NCBI GenBank assembly: GCA_039809495.1
Contig: JBDHVC010000003.1
Span: forward strand, 62,001-126,000
Direction of reading: 5' to 3'
DNA length: 64,000 nt
Source of the DNA: JAFLCL01 sp039809495
GTDB taxonomy: Bacteria > Myxococcota_A > Polyangia > Polyangiales > Sandaracinaceae
Shown here: in pieces, positions 1-8,946 of the stretch
Layout of the letters: each line of letters begins with the position of its first letter
Position numbering within the stretch: position 1 is the stretch's first letter
Notes under the pieces: model-generated
Database searches by the model: none
Told to the model about the DNA's origin: nothing
The model's input: only the letters and a program-made list of their open reading frames with translations
Translations under genes and position numbers: made by a program

Positions 1-339
1 CAGTGAGGCCTTCACGTCCGCCGTTTCTGCGGAAAGGTCACGGAGCTCCTGCACCACACGTCCCTTGAGGTTCGACAGCCAGCCGGGCGTGGAGGCCGGC
101 GCCAGCTCGGCCTGCCCCTCGTCGTCGAACCGAATCCCAGTGGGCAGCAGGAACGGGTTGCCGGGATGTCCCGCCGCAGCGAACGGCACCGCATACGCGC
201 GGCCCACGCCGGGCTCGCCGTCGAGGAACGGGAAGCGGACGACGACTTTCGTCGACGCCGTGCCGAAGTCGAAGCCAATCACGACGTCGGTGACCTGGCC
301 GCCCGCCTTCTCCTCGAACTGAAGTCTCGAAGCATCCAT
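1..339 (-). CDS. Hsp70-like (actin-fold ATPase) protein, N-terminal part
   Basis: Only the first 113 codons are in the window; the gene runs off the left edge. Residues about 22-32 read VIGFDFGTASTKV, the phosphate-1 loop of the Hsp70/actin ATPase fold. The start at 339 is preceded by GGAGGGG, which overlaps the end of the upstream SNF2 gene (stop 344-346), so the two genes are almost certainly co-transcribed and translationally linked. The protein starts with a short Gln/Glu-rich stretch before the ATPase core, unlike housekeeping DnaK. Pairing with a SNF2 helicase suggests a multi-gene defence module continuing leftwards; this role is inference. Confidence 0.8.
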   Translation of the reverse strand, partial: MDASRLQFEEKAGGQVTDVVIGFDFGTASTKVVVRFPFLDGEPGVGRAYAVPFAAAGHPGNPFLLPTGIRFDDEGQAELAPASTPGWLSNLKGRVVQELRDLSAETADVKASL

Positions 340-343
340 CGCG

Positions 344-3300
344 TCACCCCTCCTTGTCGCCCACGAGCACGAGCGCGACCAGAACCTCGTCGTTCTGCGG
401 GATCACCGCGCGACGCGACTCGATCGCCGCCAGCTTCGTCTCGATCTTCGCCCGGAGGGCCGCCCGGCGCCCCTCCGTTGCCCTCACGAGCGCCTCGCGG
501 CCGCGCGCGGCGTGCCGCGCCCGGAGCTCGCTGAGCTTCGCGTCTTGCTGCGCTTGATGGCGTTCGAGCCCTCGTCGCTGGATGTCGGCGCGATCCTGGT
601 TCTGAGCCTCCTGCGCTCGCCGCTCCGCCTCGAACGCGTCCGAGAGCTCCGCCATGATGCCCTCCGCTTGCTTCGCCGCCGCCTCGACCGAGACCGCCGA
701 GCGCGCTGAGATCCAGTCGTTTGAGTGTTTCGTCGCCGAGACGACGAGCCGCTCCGCCGCCTCGGCCGCGAGCCGCATGGGCTCGCCCGGCCCGAGGCGC
801 ACGGCTCCGTACGCGAGCTTCTGCCACGTCACGAGGCCCCTGAGGGACCAATCGGCGACGAGCGCGACGTATGTGCCGTCGGCGACACCATCGACACCGC
901 TGGGCATCCGCACCGCGACGGCCGGCGTGAGCTGCTCCTCGCGCTCCTGGATCTCGCGACTCACGAACCGCGTGATCGGGTGCGTTTGCGAGACGAGCTC
1001 GACGCCTCGCTCCTGGACGCCAGCCACGCGATGGGCGAACCGGACCGCCGCCGGGTTCGGCCCCGAATCGGCCAGCCTGGTTTGTGGGAGGCGGGAGTCC
1101 TCGATGAACTCCGCGAGCGCGCGCTTGGCGTCTACCGTGAGGCGGACGTCGAAGACCTCGGAGTCCGGAGTCCTCCGGAGGAACTCGCAGCCCTTGAAAC
1201 GCCTCCGGAAGAACTCCGTGACGTAGGTCTTCACGTCCTCGCCGTCGATCCACCGGTTGAGTTCGTGCGCCGCCTTCACGCGGTCGAGGATGAGATCACC
1301 GTACGCGACGAGGTGCCTCGCCTGGTCCTCGAGCGTCTCGTGCTCCCTCCGCAGATTCTCCAGCGCCGATGCGGCTTGGTCGATCCGCTCCCTCTCCTGC
1401 TCAGGTGTCAGCTCATCGTGAAGCAGCCGTCGCGTGAGCTCCCGAACGCGTTCGCCGAGGATCGGCTCGAAGTCGCCCAAGGAGTGACGGCAGAGGTCGA
1501 GGCGGTCGTAGAGGCAGTCGTAGATGCGCTCGTCGATCGTGTCGGCGTGAAAGAGGTTCCAGATCGCGATCGACTTTGCCGTCTGGCCGATTCGGTCGAG
1601 CCGGCCGATGCGCTGTTCGACGCGCATCGGGTTCCACGGCAGATCGTAGTTGATGAGGAACCGGCTGAACTGAAGGTCGATGCCCTCGCTTCCCACCTCC
1701 GTCGAGATCAGGACCGAAGGGCCGCCCTTCGAGCGGAACTGCTCGACGACCTCGTCCTTGGTGGGCGCGTCCTTTCGTGTGCCGAGGTCTCCGGACAGCA
1801 GGATCGAGCTGATGCCCACGGCGTCCAGCCGACGAGCGAGATGTGCCTGCGTCGCACGGAACGACGTGAAGATGACGACCTTGCCGTGACGGTTCTTCTT
1901 CAGGTACTCGGCGAGGTGCCGGTGGAGATGCGCGAACTTGCTGTCATCGGCCGCGAGACGGGCGGGGTCTGCGAGACGGGGCGCCTCCTCCGCAAGCCAG
2001 CGCGTCAGCGGCCCGATGCCCTTGCGGGCCTCGTCGTCGAGCTCTGAGTCGACCTCGGTGTCGTCATCGAGGGCGTCACGGCGCTCGATCCAGTGCGCGA
2101 GAGCGGCGGCCATGCAGCTCGACAACTGGCGCTGGGGGGTAGCCAAGAGGAACCCCTCCACGACGCCATGTTGCCGGGCGTACTCCCGAACGAGGTGGGT
2201 GACCTCATCGTAGAAACGTCGTTCGTAGGGCGTCATCCCGACGCGCTGGGCCTCAGGTTCGCGGACGACGCGGAACTCGACGACGTCGCGCTTGCGAGTT
2301 CGGGTGATCGTGTGCGCGAGCAGGTTCACGTACTCGAGGCGGTACGCGAGCTGGCTTCGGGTGGCCGCGTCGCGTAGCTCTTCGTCGCTAGGCAACGACT
2401 CGAGCAGGTTCGTTAGCTGCCGGTTGCCGTGGAGAAGGCGGTGCGCGAGCGCGTCACCCAGCGCGGCGCGGACGTCAGCACCGGTCGCCCGGCCTCGAAG
2501 CAGCGCATCGCGGATCTCGACCAACGGCCGATTCGCGTCGAGCACGTCGCGGAGCGACTCGCGGCGCTGGAACGTGTCGGGATCCAGGAGCTCGAGGACC
2601 GCGAAGAGATCGTCGTTCCCGAGGTGAATCGGGGTCGCTGTGAGCAGGAGCTTGAAGTCGGCGACGTCGCGCAGCAACATGCCGAGCCCGTGGTTCGCGG
2701 TGTCGCGGTTGCGAAGGTGGTGAGCTTCGTCGATGACGAGCAGGTCCACGAGGGGCTCGGCGTTCACTGCATCCCGCAGGTGCGCGGCGAGAAGCGAGCG
2801 CGGGCTTCGATCGTCGCCTCCTTCCTCCTCGGCACCCTTCGGTGGCCGAAGACCCTGGATGCTCGCGACGACGGCGAATCCTCGCCGATGCTCCGCCTCC
2901 TCGCGCAGAACGCGGAGCAGCCCCCCAGCATCCTCGAGCCGAGCGTCGATCCCGAACTTCGAGCGGAGCTCGTACCTCCACTTCTCGCGTAGCGCCGCCG
3001 GGCAGACGATCAGCAGCCGACGGAGGTCGTAGCGGATCTTGAGCTCGGTCCAGATCAGCCCCGCCTCGATCGTCTTGCCGAGGCCGACCTCGTCGGCGAT
3101 GAGCATCCCGTTCGTCGGAGCAGCGAGGAGCTTGAGAGCCGGCTTGAACTGGTAGGCGTAGAAGTCGGTGTTCGTCGCTTCCATGCTGTAGATGACGTCC
3201 GCCAGCCGACCGGTCAGGCGGCGATGCGTCAACGTCCTGCGCAGGTCGGCCGCCGTACCGAGCTTTCCGGCGGCCAGAAGATCGACCGGGTGCTCTCGCT

Positions 3301-3475
3301 GCCCCGTCACGTCCTCGAGCTGGTCCCGCGGAACCCACTGCGTCCCCGACGGAAATTCCACCTGCACGATCCGGATGCGACCTCGATCGCGAGCACGACC
3401 GGTGAGCACCCCGATCTGGGTCGGGCTCCCGGCGATGCGGACGCGCTGCCCCGCGGTTGGTTCCATCGCGGCCAT
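344..3475 (-). CDS. SNF2-family helicase (RapA/DpdE-like)
   Basis: A 1043-residue DEAD-like superfamily 2 ATPase. The Walker A motif GLGKT lies at about 131-135, the DEAH box at 249-252, the LLTATP motif III shortly after, and the C-terminal helicase domain at about 540-680, with GSEGIDLQ and the arginine-rich QRIGRLDRIGQ motif. The first 60 residues look like a small beta-barrel and the last 350 residues are charged and partly coiled-coil. The family remodels or translocates on duplex DNA. The sequence around the Walker A motif is reminiscent of the helicases in DISARM and deazapurine (Dpd) defence clusters, but I see no other members of those systems here. The next gene downstream is Hsp70-like. 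Start at 3475; an alternative Met lies at 3466. Confidence 0.9.
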   Translation of the reverse strand: MAAMEPTAGQRVRIAGSPTQIGVLTGRARDRGRIRIVQVEFPSGTQWVPRDQLEDVTGQREHPVDLLAAGKLGTAADLRRTLTHRRLTGRLADVIYSMEATNTDFYAYQFKPALKLLAAPTNGMLIADEVGLGKTIEAGLIWTELKIRYDLRRLLIVCPAALREKWRYELRSKFGIDARLEDAGGLLRVLREEAEHRRGFAVVASIQGLRPPKGAEEEGGDDRSPRSLLAAHLRDAVNAEPLVDLLVIDEAHHLRNRDTANHGLGMLLRDVADFKLLLTATPIHLGNDDLFAVLELLDPDTFQRRESLRDVLDANRPLVEIRDALLRGRATGADVRAALGDALAHRLLHGNRQLTNLLESLPSDEELRDAATRSQLAYRLEYVNLLAHTITRTRKRDVVEFRVVREPEAQRVGMTPYERRFYDEVTHLVREYARQHGVVEGFLLATPQRQLSSCMAAALAHWIERRDALDDDTEVDSELDDEARKGIGPLTRWLAEEAPRLADPARLAADDSKFAHLHRHLAEYLKKNRHGKVVIFTSFRATQAHLARRLDAVGISSILLSGDLGTRKDAPTKDEVVEQFRSKGGPSVLISTEVGSEGIDLQFSRFLINYDLPWNPMRVEQRIGRLDRIGQTAKSIAIWNLFHADTIDERIYDCLYDRLDLCRHSLGDFEPILGERVRELTRRLLHDELTPEQERERIDQAASALENLRREHETLEDQARHLVAYGDLILDRVKAAHELNRWIDGEDVKTYVTEFFRRRFKGCEFLRRTPDSEVFDVRLTVDAKRALAEFIEDSRLPQTRLADSGPNPAAVRFAHRVAGVQERGVELVSQTHPITRFVSREIQEREEQLTPAVAVRMPSGVDGVADGTYVALVADWSLRGLVTWQKLAYGAVRLGPGEPMRLAAEAAERLVVSATKHSNDWISARSAVSVEAAAKQAEGIMAELSDAFEAERRAQEAQNQDRADIQRRGLERHQAQQDAKLSELRARHAARGREALVRATEGRRAALRAKIETKLAAIESRRAVIPQNDEVLVALVLVGDKEG

Positions 3476-3767
3476 GCTGAAGAGCGCAAGGATAGAGGAG
3501 GGCCGCCACCGCCGCGAGGGGACTTCAGTAGGTGACGCTCCAGCGTGCGACGATTTCCGCCTGCCCGATCCGGCGCGGGCGATGTCCTAGACGTTGCGGA
3601 CGGCCTGGGCGACGGCATCGTTCTGCGAGTCCGTCGACTACATCGGCGACGTCCGAGGCTACGGCACCCGCGCGAGGGTGGTCCAGGCCCGCCGGGCACC
3701 TGGCCGCGCGGGCGCGGGCCGGTCCGTCAGTTGCCGGTCCCGCCGATCGTCCTACCCATGAGGCCGC

Positions 3768-4151
3768 ATGACCAGACCCTCCGCATCCTCAGAGACCGAT
3801 GAGGCGCTCCCGATCGGGACGGTGGACCTGACCGCCGAGCACTTCGTGCTGCTCCACGGCGACCAGAACACGGACTCGGCGACCTGGACCGCGGTCGCAT
3901 GGCTCGCCGGCACGGATCCGGCGCCTATCGTCCAGCTCGCGCCCGATCTGCCACTGGAGCTTCGGGGCCTGGTGGAGCGCGAGGTCGCTAGCCGACTCCG
4001 CGTCGACCCCGAGAGCTCGACCTTCGTCGGCACGTTCATCGACGCGACCGGAGCTGTCCGCTGGTCCTGGCAAGGCTCGCTGCGCTACCGGGTCGGCACG
4101 ACCGGGAACTGGTACGGCGACCTGCACTGGGCCTACCGCCGCGGGCGCTGA
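3768..4151 (+). CDS. Hypothetical protein, 127 aa
   Basis: A compact acidic protein with no family I recognise, no signal peptide and no membrane segment. Residue composition is balanced and GC3 is high, which supports real coding. The C-terminal half (about 80-125) is rich in aromatic residues (WSWQGSLRYR, GNWYGDLHWAY), suggesting a small beta-sheet domain. It stands alone between the divergent SNF2 gene and the DUF932 gene. The 292 bases between the SNF2 start and this gene hold no gene that I can support. Start codon choice is provisional, because the nearest purine-rich stretch is only GAGG. Confidence 0.55.
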   Translation: MTRPSASSETDEALPIGTVDLTAEHFVLLHGDQNTDSATWTAVAWLAGTDPAPIVQLAPDLPLELRGLVEREVASRLRVDPESSTFVGTFIDATGAVRWSWQGSLRYRVGTTGNWYGDLHWAYRRGR

Positions 4152-4184
4152 GCTCCGCAGGACCGACTGAGCGCGCGGTCGTTT

Positions 4185-4196
4185 CTCCCTATCAGC
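4185..4196 (+). promoter_or_regulatory. Promoter-like motif CTCCCTATCAGC before DUF932
   Basis: The string resembles the CTCCTATCAGC core found before two small membrane-protein genes at 25159-25169 and 29827-29837, with one extra C. It sits about 40 bases before the DUF932 start, which has its own strong ribosome site (AGGAGG). The upstream CGCGAAA box of the other two copies is not present here, so this is the weakest of the three. Confidence 0.35.
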
Positions 4197-4237
4197 CTCC
4201 GAGGCGTCGTGCCTCGCAACGCTCAGGAGGAACCGAC

Positions 4238-5374
4238 ATGACCACCGCCACCGTCACGAACGAGCCCGCCCCGCCGGGCATGCCCGCGCCGCTCACCCCC
4301 CGCCCCGACCAGCGGGAGCGGTGGATCGCCCACCGCGAGCCGGTCGACTTCGAGGAGGCCGCGCAGCTCGTCCTCGACGCGCACGCCGAGGACGGCGAGC
4401 GCGACGACATCGTCGCCCACGACCTGCGCTCGTGGGCCTTCGGCTCGAGCGACGGGCGCACCATGCAGCTCGCGCCGGTGCCGCTGCCGGGCCGGCCGCA
4501 CTCGCCGCCCATCGCCCTCCGCGACATCGCGTTCGGCCAGCTCGCGCAGCGCATCGGGGCGCCGGCCGCGTACCTGAAGGGCCTGCCCGGCAAGCTCCAG
4601 ATCGCTTGCGTCAACTACGGGATGACGAAGGAGCGGCAGTCCGCGCTCCTGCGTCTCGCCGGCGGCGAGGTCCGGGCGATCGTCTCGGACCGCTACGCCG
4701 CCATCGACGACGCGCTCCTCCTCGACGTCGTCGAGGAGACGCTCGACCGCGCGGGCTACCTCGCTGAGACGCGCGTGCGGGCTTCGGCCGTCGGCTCGCA
4801 CACGCTGCTCCGCGTGACGCTCCCCGCCGAGAGCATCGCCGTGCGGAAGGACGACGTCATCGAGTACGGCATCGACATCGGCAACAGCGAGGTCGGGCTG
4901 AGGTCGGTGCAGATCACCCCCGTGACCTACCGCCTCGTCTGCACCAACGGCATGCGCGCTTGGCGGAGCGAGGCCGCCGTGCGGATGCGGCACGTCGGCG
5001 ACCCGAAGCGCCTCCACGAGCAGCTCCGCGACGCGATCCCCGTCGCGTTCGCCGAGGCGCGCGGGGCCATCGACCGGTGGCGCAAGGCGACCGAGGTCCT
5101 CATCGACAACGCGCTCGAGGAGATCGACGCGCTCCGTGCGTTCGGCCTCGGCCAGGCCGAGGTGCAGGCCGTCGGCCGCGAGCTCGCGACCGCGCAGGGC
5201 CTGCTCCCGGCGAGCTCGAGCGCGGAGACCATCACGCGGGCGCTCGCGACCTCGACGACGGCCTACGACGTGGCGAACGCCATCACCGCGGTCGCCCGCG
5301 ACCGCAGCGACGTCGCGACGCGGCTCTCGATGGAGGAGATCGGGCACAGGTACCTCACGCGGCGCGCTGTGTGA
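4238..5374 (+). CDS. DUF932 domain protein
   Basis: A 378-residue protein of the phage/plasmid-associated DUF932 family. Recognisable parts are the central IVSDRYAAIDD stretch (about 147-157), the TYRLVCTNGM motif (about 230-239) and the helical C-terminus with a conserved IDRWRKATE segment. The N-terminal 35 residues are Pro/Ala-rich and probably flexible. Family members are common on plasmids, phages and integrated elements, and their function is not established; they are often near anti-restriction and recombination genes. A good AGGAGG ribosome site precedes the ATG. Stand-alone gene with a promoter-like motif about 45 bases upstream. Confidence 0.9.
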   Translation: MTTATVTNEPAPPGMPAPLTPRPDQRERWIAHREPVDFEEAAQLVLDAHAEDGERDDIVAHDLRSWAFGSSDGRTMQLAPVPLPGRPHSPPIALRDIAFGQLAQRIGAPAAYLKGLPGKLQIACVNYGMTKERQSALLRLAGGEVRAIVSDRYAAIDDALLLDVVEETLDRAGYLAETRVRASAVGSHTLLRVTLPAESIAVRKDDVIEYGIDIGNSEVGLRSVQITPVTYRLVCTNGMRAWRSEAAVRMRHVGDPKRLHEQLRDAIPVAFAEARGAIDRWRKATEVLIDNALEEIDALRAFGLGQAEVQAVGRELATAQGLLPASSSAETITRALATSTTAYDVANAITAVARDRSDVATRLSMEEIGHRYLTRRAV

Positions 5375-5465
5375 GGTGCCGGGGAACGTGGCCCGCGGCC
5401 GCGTTCTCTTGCCCAGGAAACTCCTCGCGAGCGGGCACTGAGGCACATGATAGGTTCGTCGCACC

Positions 5466-6068
5466 ATGGACGTTTCGGTTGACTTCCTCTCAGAGGCGCT
5501 CGCCAGCGCTGCGGACGACTACGGCAACGCCCTTCGCACTTGGTACCCCCAGCACGGCGACAACGCTCCGGCTGAACGAAACTTGACCTTGTGGCTTGCG
5601 CTCGCGCTTCGGGCGCGCCTGCCGACGTTCCGCCTGTACGCTGAGTCATCTCTCGGAAAGTCGAGTCGGGAACGCGTCGACCTGGTGGGATACGAACCGG
5701 AGCAACGTGCACTCGTCGTCATCGAGGCGAAGCGATTCTTGGAGAAGAGTGCCGGAGGACTCCTTGAGGATGTCGATCGCATCCAGCGGTTTGCTCCCAC
5801 CAACGACAACAGGGAAGTGGAGGTCGCGCGCAAGTTCGGTGTGCTGGTCACGCAGACGATTGCCGCGGAGAACGCCGAGTGGTGGACGTCTGCTCCAGCG
5901 CGCAAGCAGGACGGTCTGACGTGGAGCGCGCTGGCCGATCACCTGACGACCGCCGCCGGCGGTGGCGGCCGGCGCGAGTCGCGCTGCGTCTACGAGTGGC
6001 CGCAGAAAGAGCCCACCCATCGGCGGTGGGTGCTCTGGTCGATCTGGCCGGTCGCGTCAGGAACATGA
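5466..6068 (+). CDS. Probable PD-(D/E)XK nuclease-like protein, 200 aa
   Basis: Residues 59-89 contain the signature of the restriction-endonuclease fold: an acidic residue at about E60, D72 in RVDLVGY, then E87 and K89 in VVIEAKRF, spaced as expected for the D...ExK core. No additional domain is obvious. The 3' end overlaps the convergent gene 6057-6647 by 12 bases. A TAGGTT hexamer at 5451-5456 lies 9 bases before the ATG and there is no ribosome site, so the mRNA is probably leaderless. Codon use is a little less GC-extreme than its neighbours. DNA cleavage is inferred from the motif only. Confidence 0.65.
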   Translation: MDVSVDFLSEALASAADDYGNALRTWYPQHGDNAPAERNLTLWLALALRARLPTFRLYAESSLGKSSRERVDLVGYEPEQRALVVIEAKRFLEKSAGGLLEDVDRIQRFAPTNDNREVEVARKFGVLVTQTIAAENAEWWTSAPARKQDGLTWSALADHLTTAAGGGGRRESRCVYEWPQKEPTHRRWVLWSIWPVASGT

Positions 6069-6647
6069 GGACCGCCGCGCAACGGTGAGCCCCGACCAGC
6101 GCCCTTCCGGCGCCTCGAACACGCGCGGCTTCGCGCGTACGCCGACCCGTTCGAGCACGGTGCGCGCGAGGTTCTCCGCGAACGCCGCGAAGTCCATCGA
6201 CGCCGCCGACGGCTGGAGGGCGATCCCGCTCGTCGTCGCGCAGTACGCCCGGCTCACGGGCACGACGTGCCAGTTACGGAAGAGGCACCAGCCCGCGACG
6301 TAGCACTCGTCGCTGGTGGCCCGCCTCAGCTTCTCGATGTCGGCTGCGACGGCGGCGACGCCGTTCTGTCCACTGAGCAGGTTCTTGTTGTTGAAGAGCA
6401 GCTTCAGCTCCACGCGCAGCGGCGGCCGATGGGCTCGCAGCAGCGTGAGGTCGGTGCGGCCTGCGCCGGTCTCCGCCGTGAGGTCGACGCACGGCCCGAA
6501 CGCGCCGCGCCTCGCCGCGAGGATCGCCTGGCCCCGGAGCCAGTTCTCCGCGGTGCCGGTCAGCTCGGTGATCTCGTGGAGCCCCGGCGCCTGGGTCGCG
6601 GCCCAGTCGCAGAACCGCTCGGCGAATCCCTCGTCGCTGCCGCTCAT
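6057..6647 (-). CDS. Probable PD-(D/E)XK nuclease-like protein, 196 aa
   Basis: A second protein with a restriction-endonuclease-like signature: D66 in GAGRTDLTLL followed by E80 and K82 in VELKLLF. An N-terminal helical region (1-50) precedes the core. The ATG overlaps the stop codon of the WYL regulator (ATGA), so the two are translationally coupled and probably work together. Its 3' end overlaps the convergent 5466-6068 gene by 12 bases. WYL regulators are frequent controllers of phage-defence operons, so a defence role is plausible but inferred. An anti-parallel pair of unrelated nuclease-like genes is unusual. Confidence 0.7.
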   Translation of the reverse strand: MSGSDEGFAERFCDWAATQAPGLHEITELTGTAENWLRGQAILAARRGAFGPCVDLTAETGAGRTDLTLLRAHRPPLRVELKLLFNNKNLLSGQNGVAAVAADIEKLRRATSDECYVAGWCLFRNWHVVPVSRAYCATTSGIALQPSAASMDFAAFAENLARTVLERVGVRAKPRVFEAPEGRWSGLTVARRSSCS

Positions 6648-7696
6648 CGAGCCCTCGCCTTCCCAGTCGTGCCTGCCCTCGTGAGGGCGGCGCGATGTTC
6701 CCCGAGGACCAGGTCGCGCAGGAACGCAGGCGACTTCACCTCGACCATCGGGCCCCAGCCGACGATCCACGAGACGACCTCGGGCGTTACCGCGAGGTCG
6801 AGCTCCATCCGCACCCGCCCGTCGCGCAAGCGCTTCGTGGTCTGCGAGGCGTGGTAGCGACGCGCGAGGACGACGGGCGCGACGGCGGCGTCGAACTCGA
6901 GGACCACCTTCTCCGCCTCCCCGCCCGGGAACACGCCGAACGCGCCCGCAAAGAACGCCGTGAGCGAGAACTCCGCGGGGACCTCGAACGGCGACCGGCG
7001 TCGTCGCGCGGCCGAGCTGAACCGCTCCACGGCGAAGACACGCGGGCCGCCTTCGGTCTCCCACCGGCCGACGGCGTAGAGGCCATTCCGGTAGAGGGCG
7101 ATGCCCCACGGCTCGAAGCCGCCCGCGATCTTCTTGCCGTGCGCCGGCGTGTACCTCGCATCGACCGTCTGCCGCCGCAGGGCGCCCGTGAGGAGCTCGT
7201 CGACGACGTCGGCGTGCTCCGCGTAGCTCTTGATGCCGCCGTCGGGGATGTAGAGGAAGCGCGGGCCGAGAGCTGCCAGGTCGTGCGCGAGCTCGTCCGG
7301 CAGGGTCGCCGCGACCTTGTCGAAGACCCTGGCGGCGTCCTCGGCGAGCGGGGTGCCCTCGAGCGACGCGAAGACGTCGCGCATGGCGAGGAGCGCGAAC
7401 CGCTCCCGGAGCGTCAGCGTGATCGACTCGCTCTTGCCCCGCGAGAGAAGGACGGCGCTCCGGCCCTCGATGCGCACGAGCTCTGGCCGATGACCGCTCG
7501 CTCCGAGCATCGCGAGGTCACGCCGGACCTGCTTCACCGAGACGCCGAGCTCGCTCGCGAGCGCGTCGAGGCGAACGGGCACGCGGCGGGCACGCAGCGT
7601 CGCGAGGAGCTCGAGGACGCGCTCGGTCTGCGCATACGCCCCACGTCGTCGTCCGCCGCTCCTGGGTTGGCGCTCACGCTCCTCGACACCAGCCAC
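6644..7696 (-). CDS. WYL-domain transcriptional regulator
   Basis: About 350 residues. An N-terminal winged-helix/HTH (about 20-75, with LDALASELGVSVKQVRRDL) is followed by a helical linker and a WYL-type ligand-binding domain (about 185-270, with the GFEPWGIALYRNGLYAVGRW segment), then a WCX-like C-terminal part. I chose the GTG at 7696 because longer versions of the frame overlap the divergent gene at 7800 and add an unstructured Ser/Arg/Pro-rich tail. The stop overlaps the next gene by 4 bases. WYL proteins bind nucleic-acid ligands and repress defence genes in known cases (CapW, BrxR). The palindromes at 7739-7768 and 9800-9821 are candidate operators. Confidence 0.85.
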   Translation of the reverse strand: MAGVEERERQPRSGGRRRGAYAQTERVLELLATLRARRVPVRLDALASELGVSVKQVRRDLAMLGASGHRPELVRIEGRSAVLLSRGKSESITLTLRERFALLAMRDVFASLEGTPLAEDAARVFDKVAATLPDELAHDLAALGPRFLYIPDGGIKSYAEHADVVDELLTGALRRQTVDARYTPAHGKKIAGGFEPWGIALYRNGLYAVGRWETEGGPRVFAVERFSSAARRRRSPFEVPAEFSLTAFFAGAFGVFPGGEAEKVVLEFDAAVAPVVLARRYHASQTTKRLRDGRVRMELDLAVTPEVVSWIVGWGPMVEVKSPAFLRDLVLGEHRAALTRAGTTGKARAR

Positions 7697-7738
7697 GGGC
7701 GGAGCATCGCACGGTGCCGCCGCGCCGCGAGCGCCCTT

Positions 7739-7768
7739 GGGACGTAGTTCGTCCCAACGCGGCGGGAC
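7739..7768. promoter_or_regulatory. Double inverted repeat, candidate WYL operator 1
   Basis: GGGACG (7739-7744), 5 bases, CGTCCC (7750-7755), 8 bases (AACGCGGC), GGGAC (7764-7768). It lies between the divergent WYL gene and the gene at 7800, just upstream of the TACCAT box at 7786-7791. A closely matching array occurs at 9791-9821, also between divergent genes. Confidence 0.6.
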
Positions 7769-7799
7769 CCGTCGGGGCCCCGAGCTACCATGACGCGGC

Positions 7800-8252
7800 A
7801 TGATCTCCCCCGACATCGACGACGCGCCGGAGGTGCTGGCGCTCTTCGCGGCGCTCAAGCGGGAACTGCCGCGTCTCGAGGAGCTGCTCGCCGAGGTGGA
7901 TGGGCGCCGGTGCTACGAGGACGGCCTGTACCGCTTCTACCACCAGAGCTTCAAGGTCTACGACCGGCTCCAGCCGTACACGCTCGAGATGATCGAGGCA
8001 CTCCGCGGGCTCGCGCCCGAGCGCCCGCTTCATCCGTACCTCGCGGAGATCCTCCAGGAGGGCACCGGCGTCGAGTTCGTCTCGGAGCACAACGGGCGCT
8101 GGACCGAGGTGACGCGCCCGATCGTCGAGGCGTTCCTGCACGCCCGCTACTTCCTCGAGATGGCCGTGAAGTACGGGCGCGAGCTGGAGGCGCCTCCCCG
8201 CGTCATGCCGACCGGCTGGGCGGCGGTGCTCTACTTCTACGGGCTCCGCTAG
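7800..8252 (+). CDS. Conserved hypothetical protein, 150 aa
   Basis: A soluble alpha-helical protein with several aromatic and charged motifs (YRFYHQSFKVYDRLQ at about 43-57, EHNGRWTEVTRPIVEAF at about 97-113). I have a memory of similar short proteins in actinobacteria and myxobacteria, but know no function. It is transcribed divergently from the WYL regulator across operator 1, and has a TACCAT hexamer 8 bases before the ATG with no ribosome site, consistent with a leaderless transcript. It may form an operon with 8272-8940. Confidence 0.75.
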   Translation: MISPDIDDAPEVLALFAALKRELPRLEELLAEVDGRRCYEDGLYRFYHQSFKVYDRLQPYTLEMIEALRGLAPERPLHPYLAEILQEGTGVEFVSEHNGRWTEVTRPIVEAFLHARYFLEMAVKYGRELEAPPRVMPTGWAAVLYFYGLR

Positions 8253-8271
8253 GGCCACGGAGCATCGCTGC

Positions 8272-8940
8272 ATGCGCGGGCCCACGTCCCTCCGCGACGC
8301 CGTGCACGCCGCGTACGCAGCGATCGCGGAGGACGACGCTGCGGCTCGGGCCGAGCCCATCGCGGACGGGGCGCTCGAGGCGGTGCTCGCGCCCGGCACG
8401 CGGGCGGTGCTCGCGGGCGATCGCTCGGCGCTGCTCGACCTGGTCGGCCTCCTCGCGCTCCGCCTCGGGGCTGAGGGGCCGGTCGTGGTCGTCTGCGGAC
8501 CGGAGAGGCCGGCGACGCTCGCACGGAGTTGGCTCCACGCCCGCGCTCGGGTCGCCCGCTCGGCGCGCATCACGCGGGAGGGCTGGCAGCGCCTCTCGGC
8601 CGAAGTGGGTCGGATGGCCGAGCTCGACGTGTCGTTCTCGGAATCGCTCCCCGACCCCGAGCGAACGAGCGAGCTACGCGGCCTCCTCTTGCTCTGCGAC
8701 GTCGCCCCGGCGTGGATCGACACCACGCTCACGCGCGCGGCCACGGTCGTCGTGGCGAGCTCGCCGTTCGAGTCGCCCGGCTGGCGCCTCGCGTGGCTCG
8801 AGCACACAGACGCGACCGCCTGCACACTTCACGTCGCTGCGGGAGGGCGAGAGGCAGCGACCGAGCTCTACTACGAGCGTGCGACCGGCTTCTTCGCTCG
8901 CCTCGAGCCGGACGCGCCGTCCTCCACCGAGAGCCCGTAG
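8272..8940 (+). CDS. Degenerate DnaB/RecA-fold protein, 222 aa
   Basis: The order of strands and helices resembles the C-terminal RecA-like domain of DnaB helicases. A hydrophobic strand GTRAVLAGD (about 42-50) stands where the P-loop should be, but the GKT/S of Walker A is absent, so it should not hydrolyse ATP in the normal way. A second core strand is PVVVVCGPE (about 69-77), and the C-terminus (TELYYERATGFFAR) resembles the final strand of DnaB. It lies 20 bases after 7800-8252 and ends 6 bases from the convergent 8947-9768 gene, which has the same features. Role unknown; a scaffold or inhibitor is conceivable. Confidence 0.6.
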   Translation: MRGPTSLRDAVHAAYAAIAEDDAAARAEPIADGALEAVLAPGTRAVLAGDRSALLDLVGLLALRLGAEGPVVVVCGPERPATLARSWLHARARVARSARITREGWQRLSAEVGRMAELDVSFSESLPDPERTSELRGLLLLCDVAPAWIDTTLTRAATVVVASSPFESPGWRLAWLEHTDATACTLHVAAGGREAATELYYERATGFFARLEPDAPSSTESP

Positions 8941-8946
8941 GCGAGC

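Noticed and set aside
344..3475. Complete DISARM or Dpd system
   Set aside because: Only a SNF2-type helicase is present; the marker genes (DrmA/B/C, DpdA/B) are not in the window.
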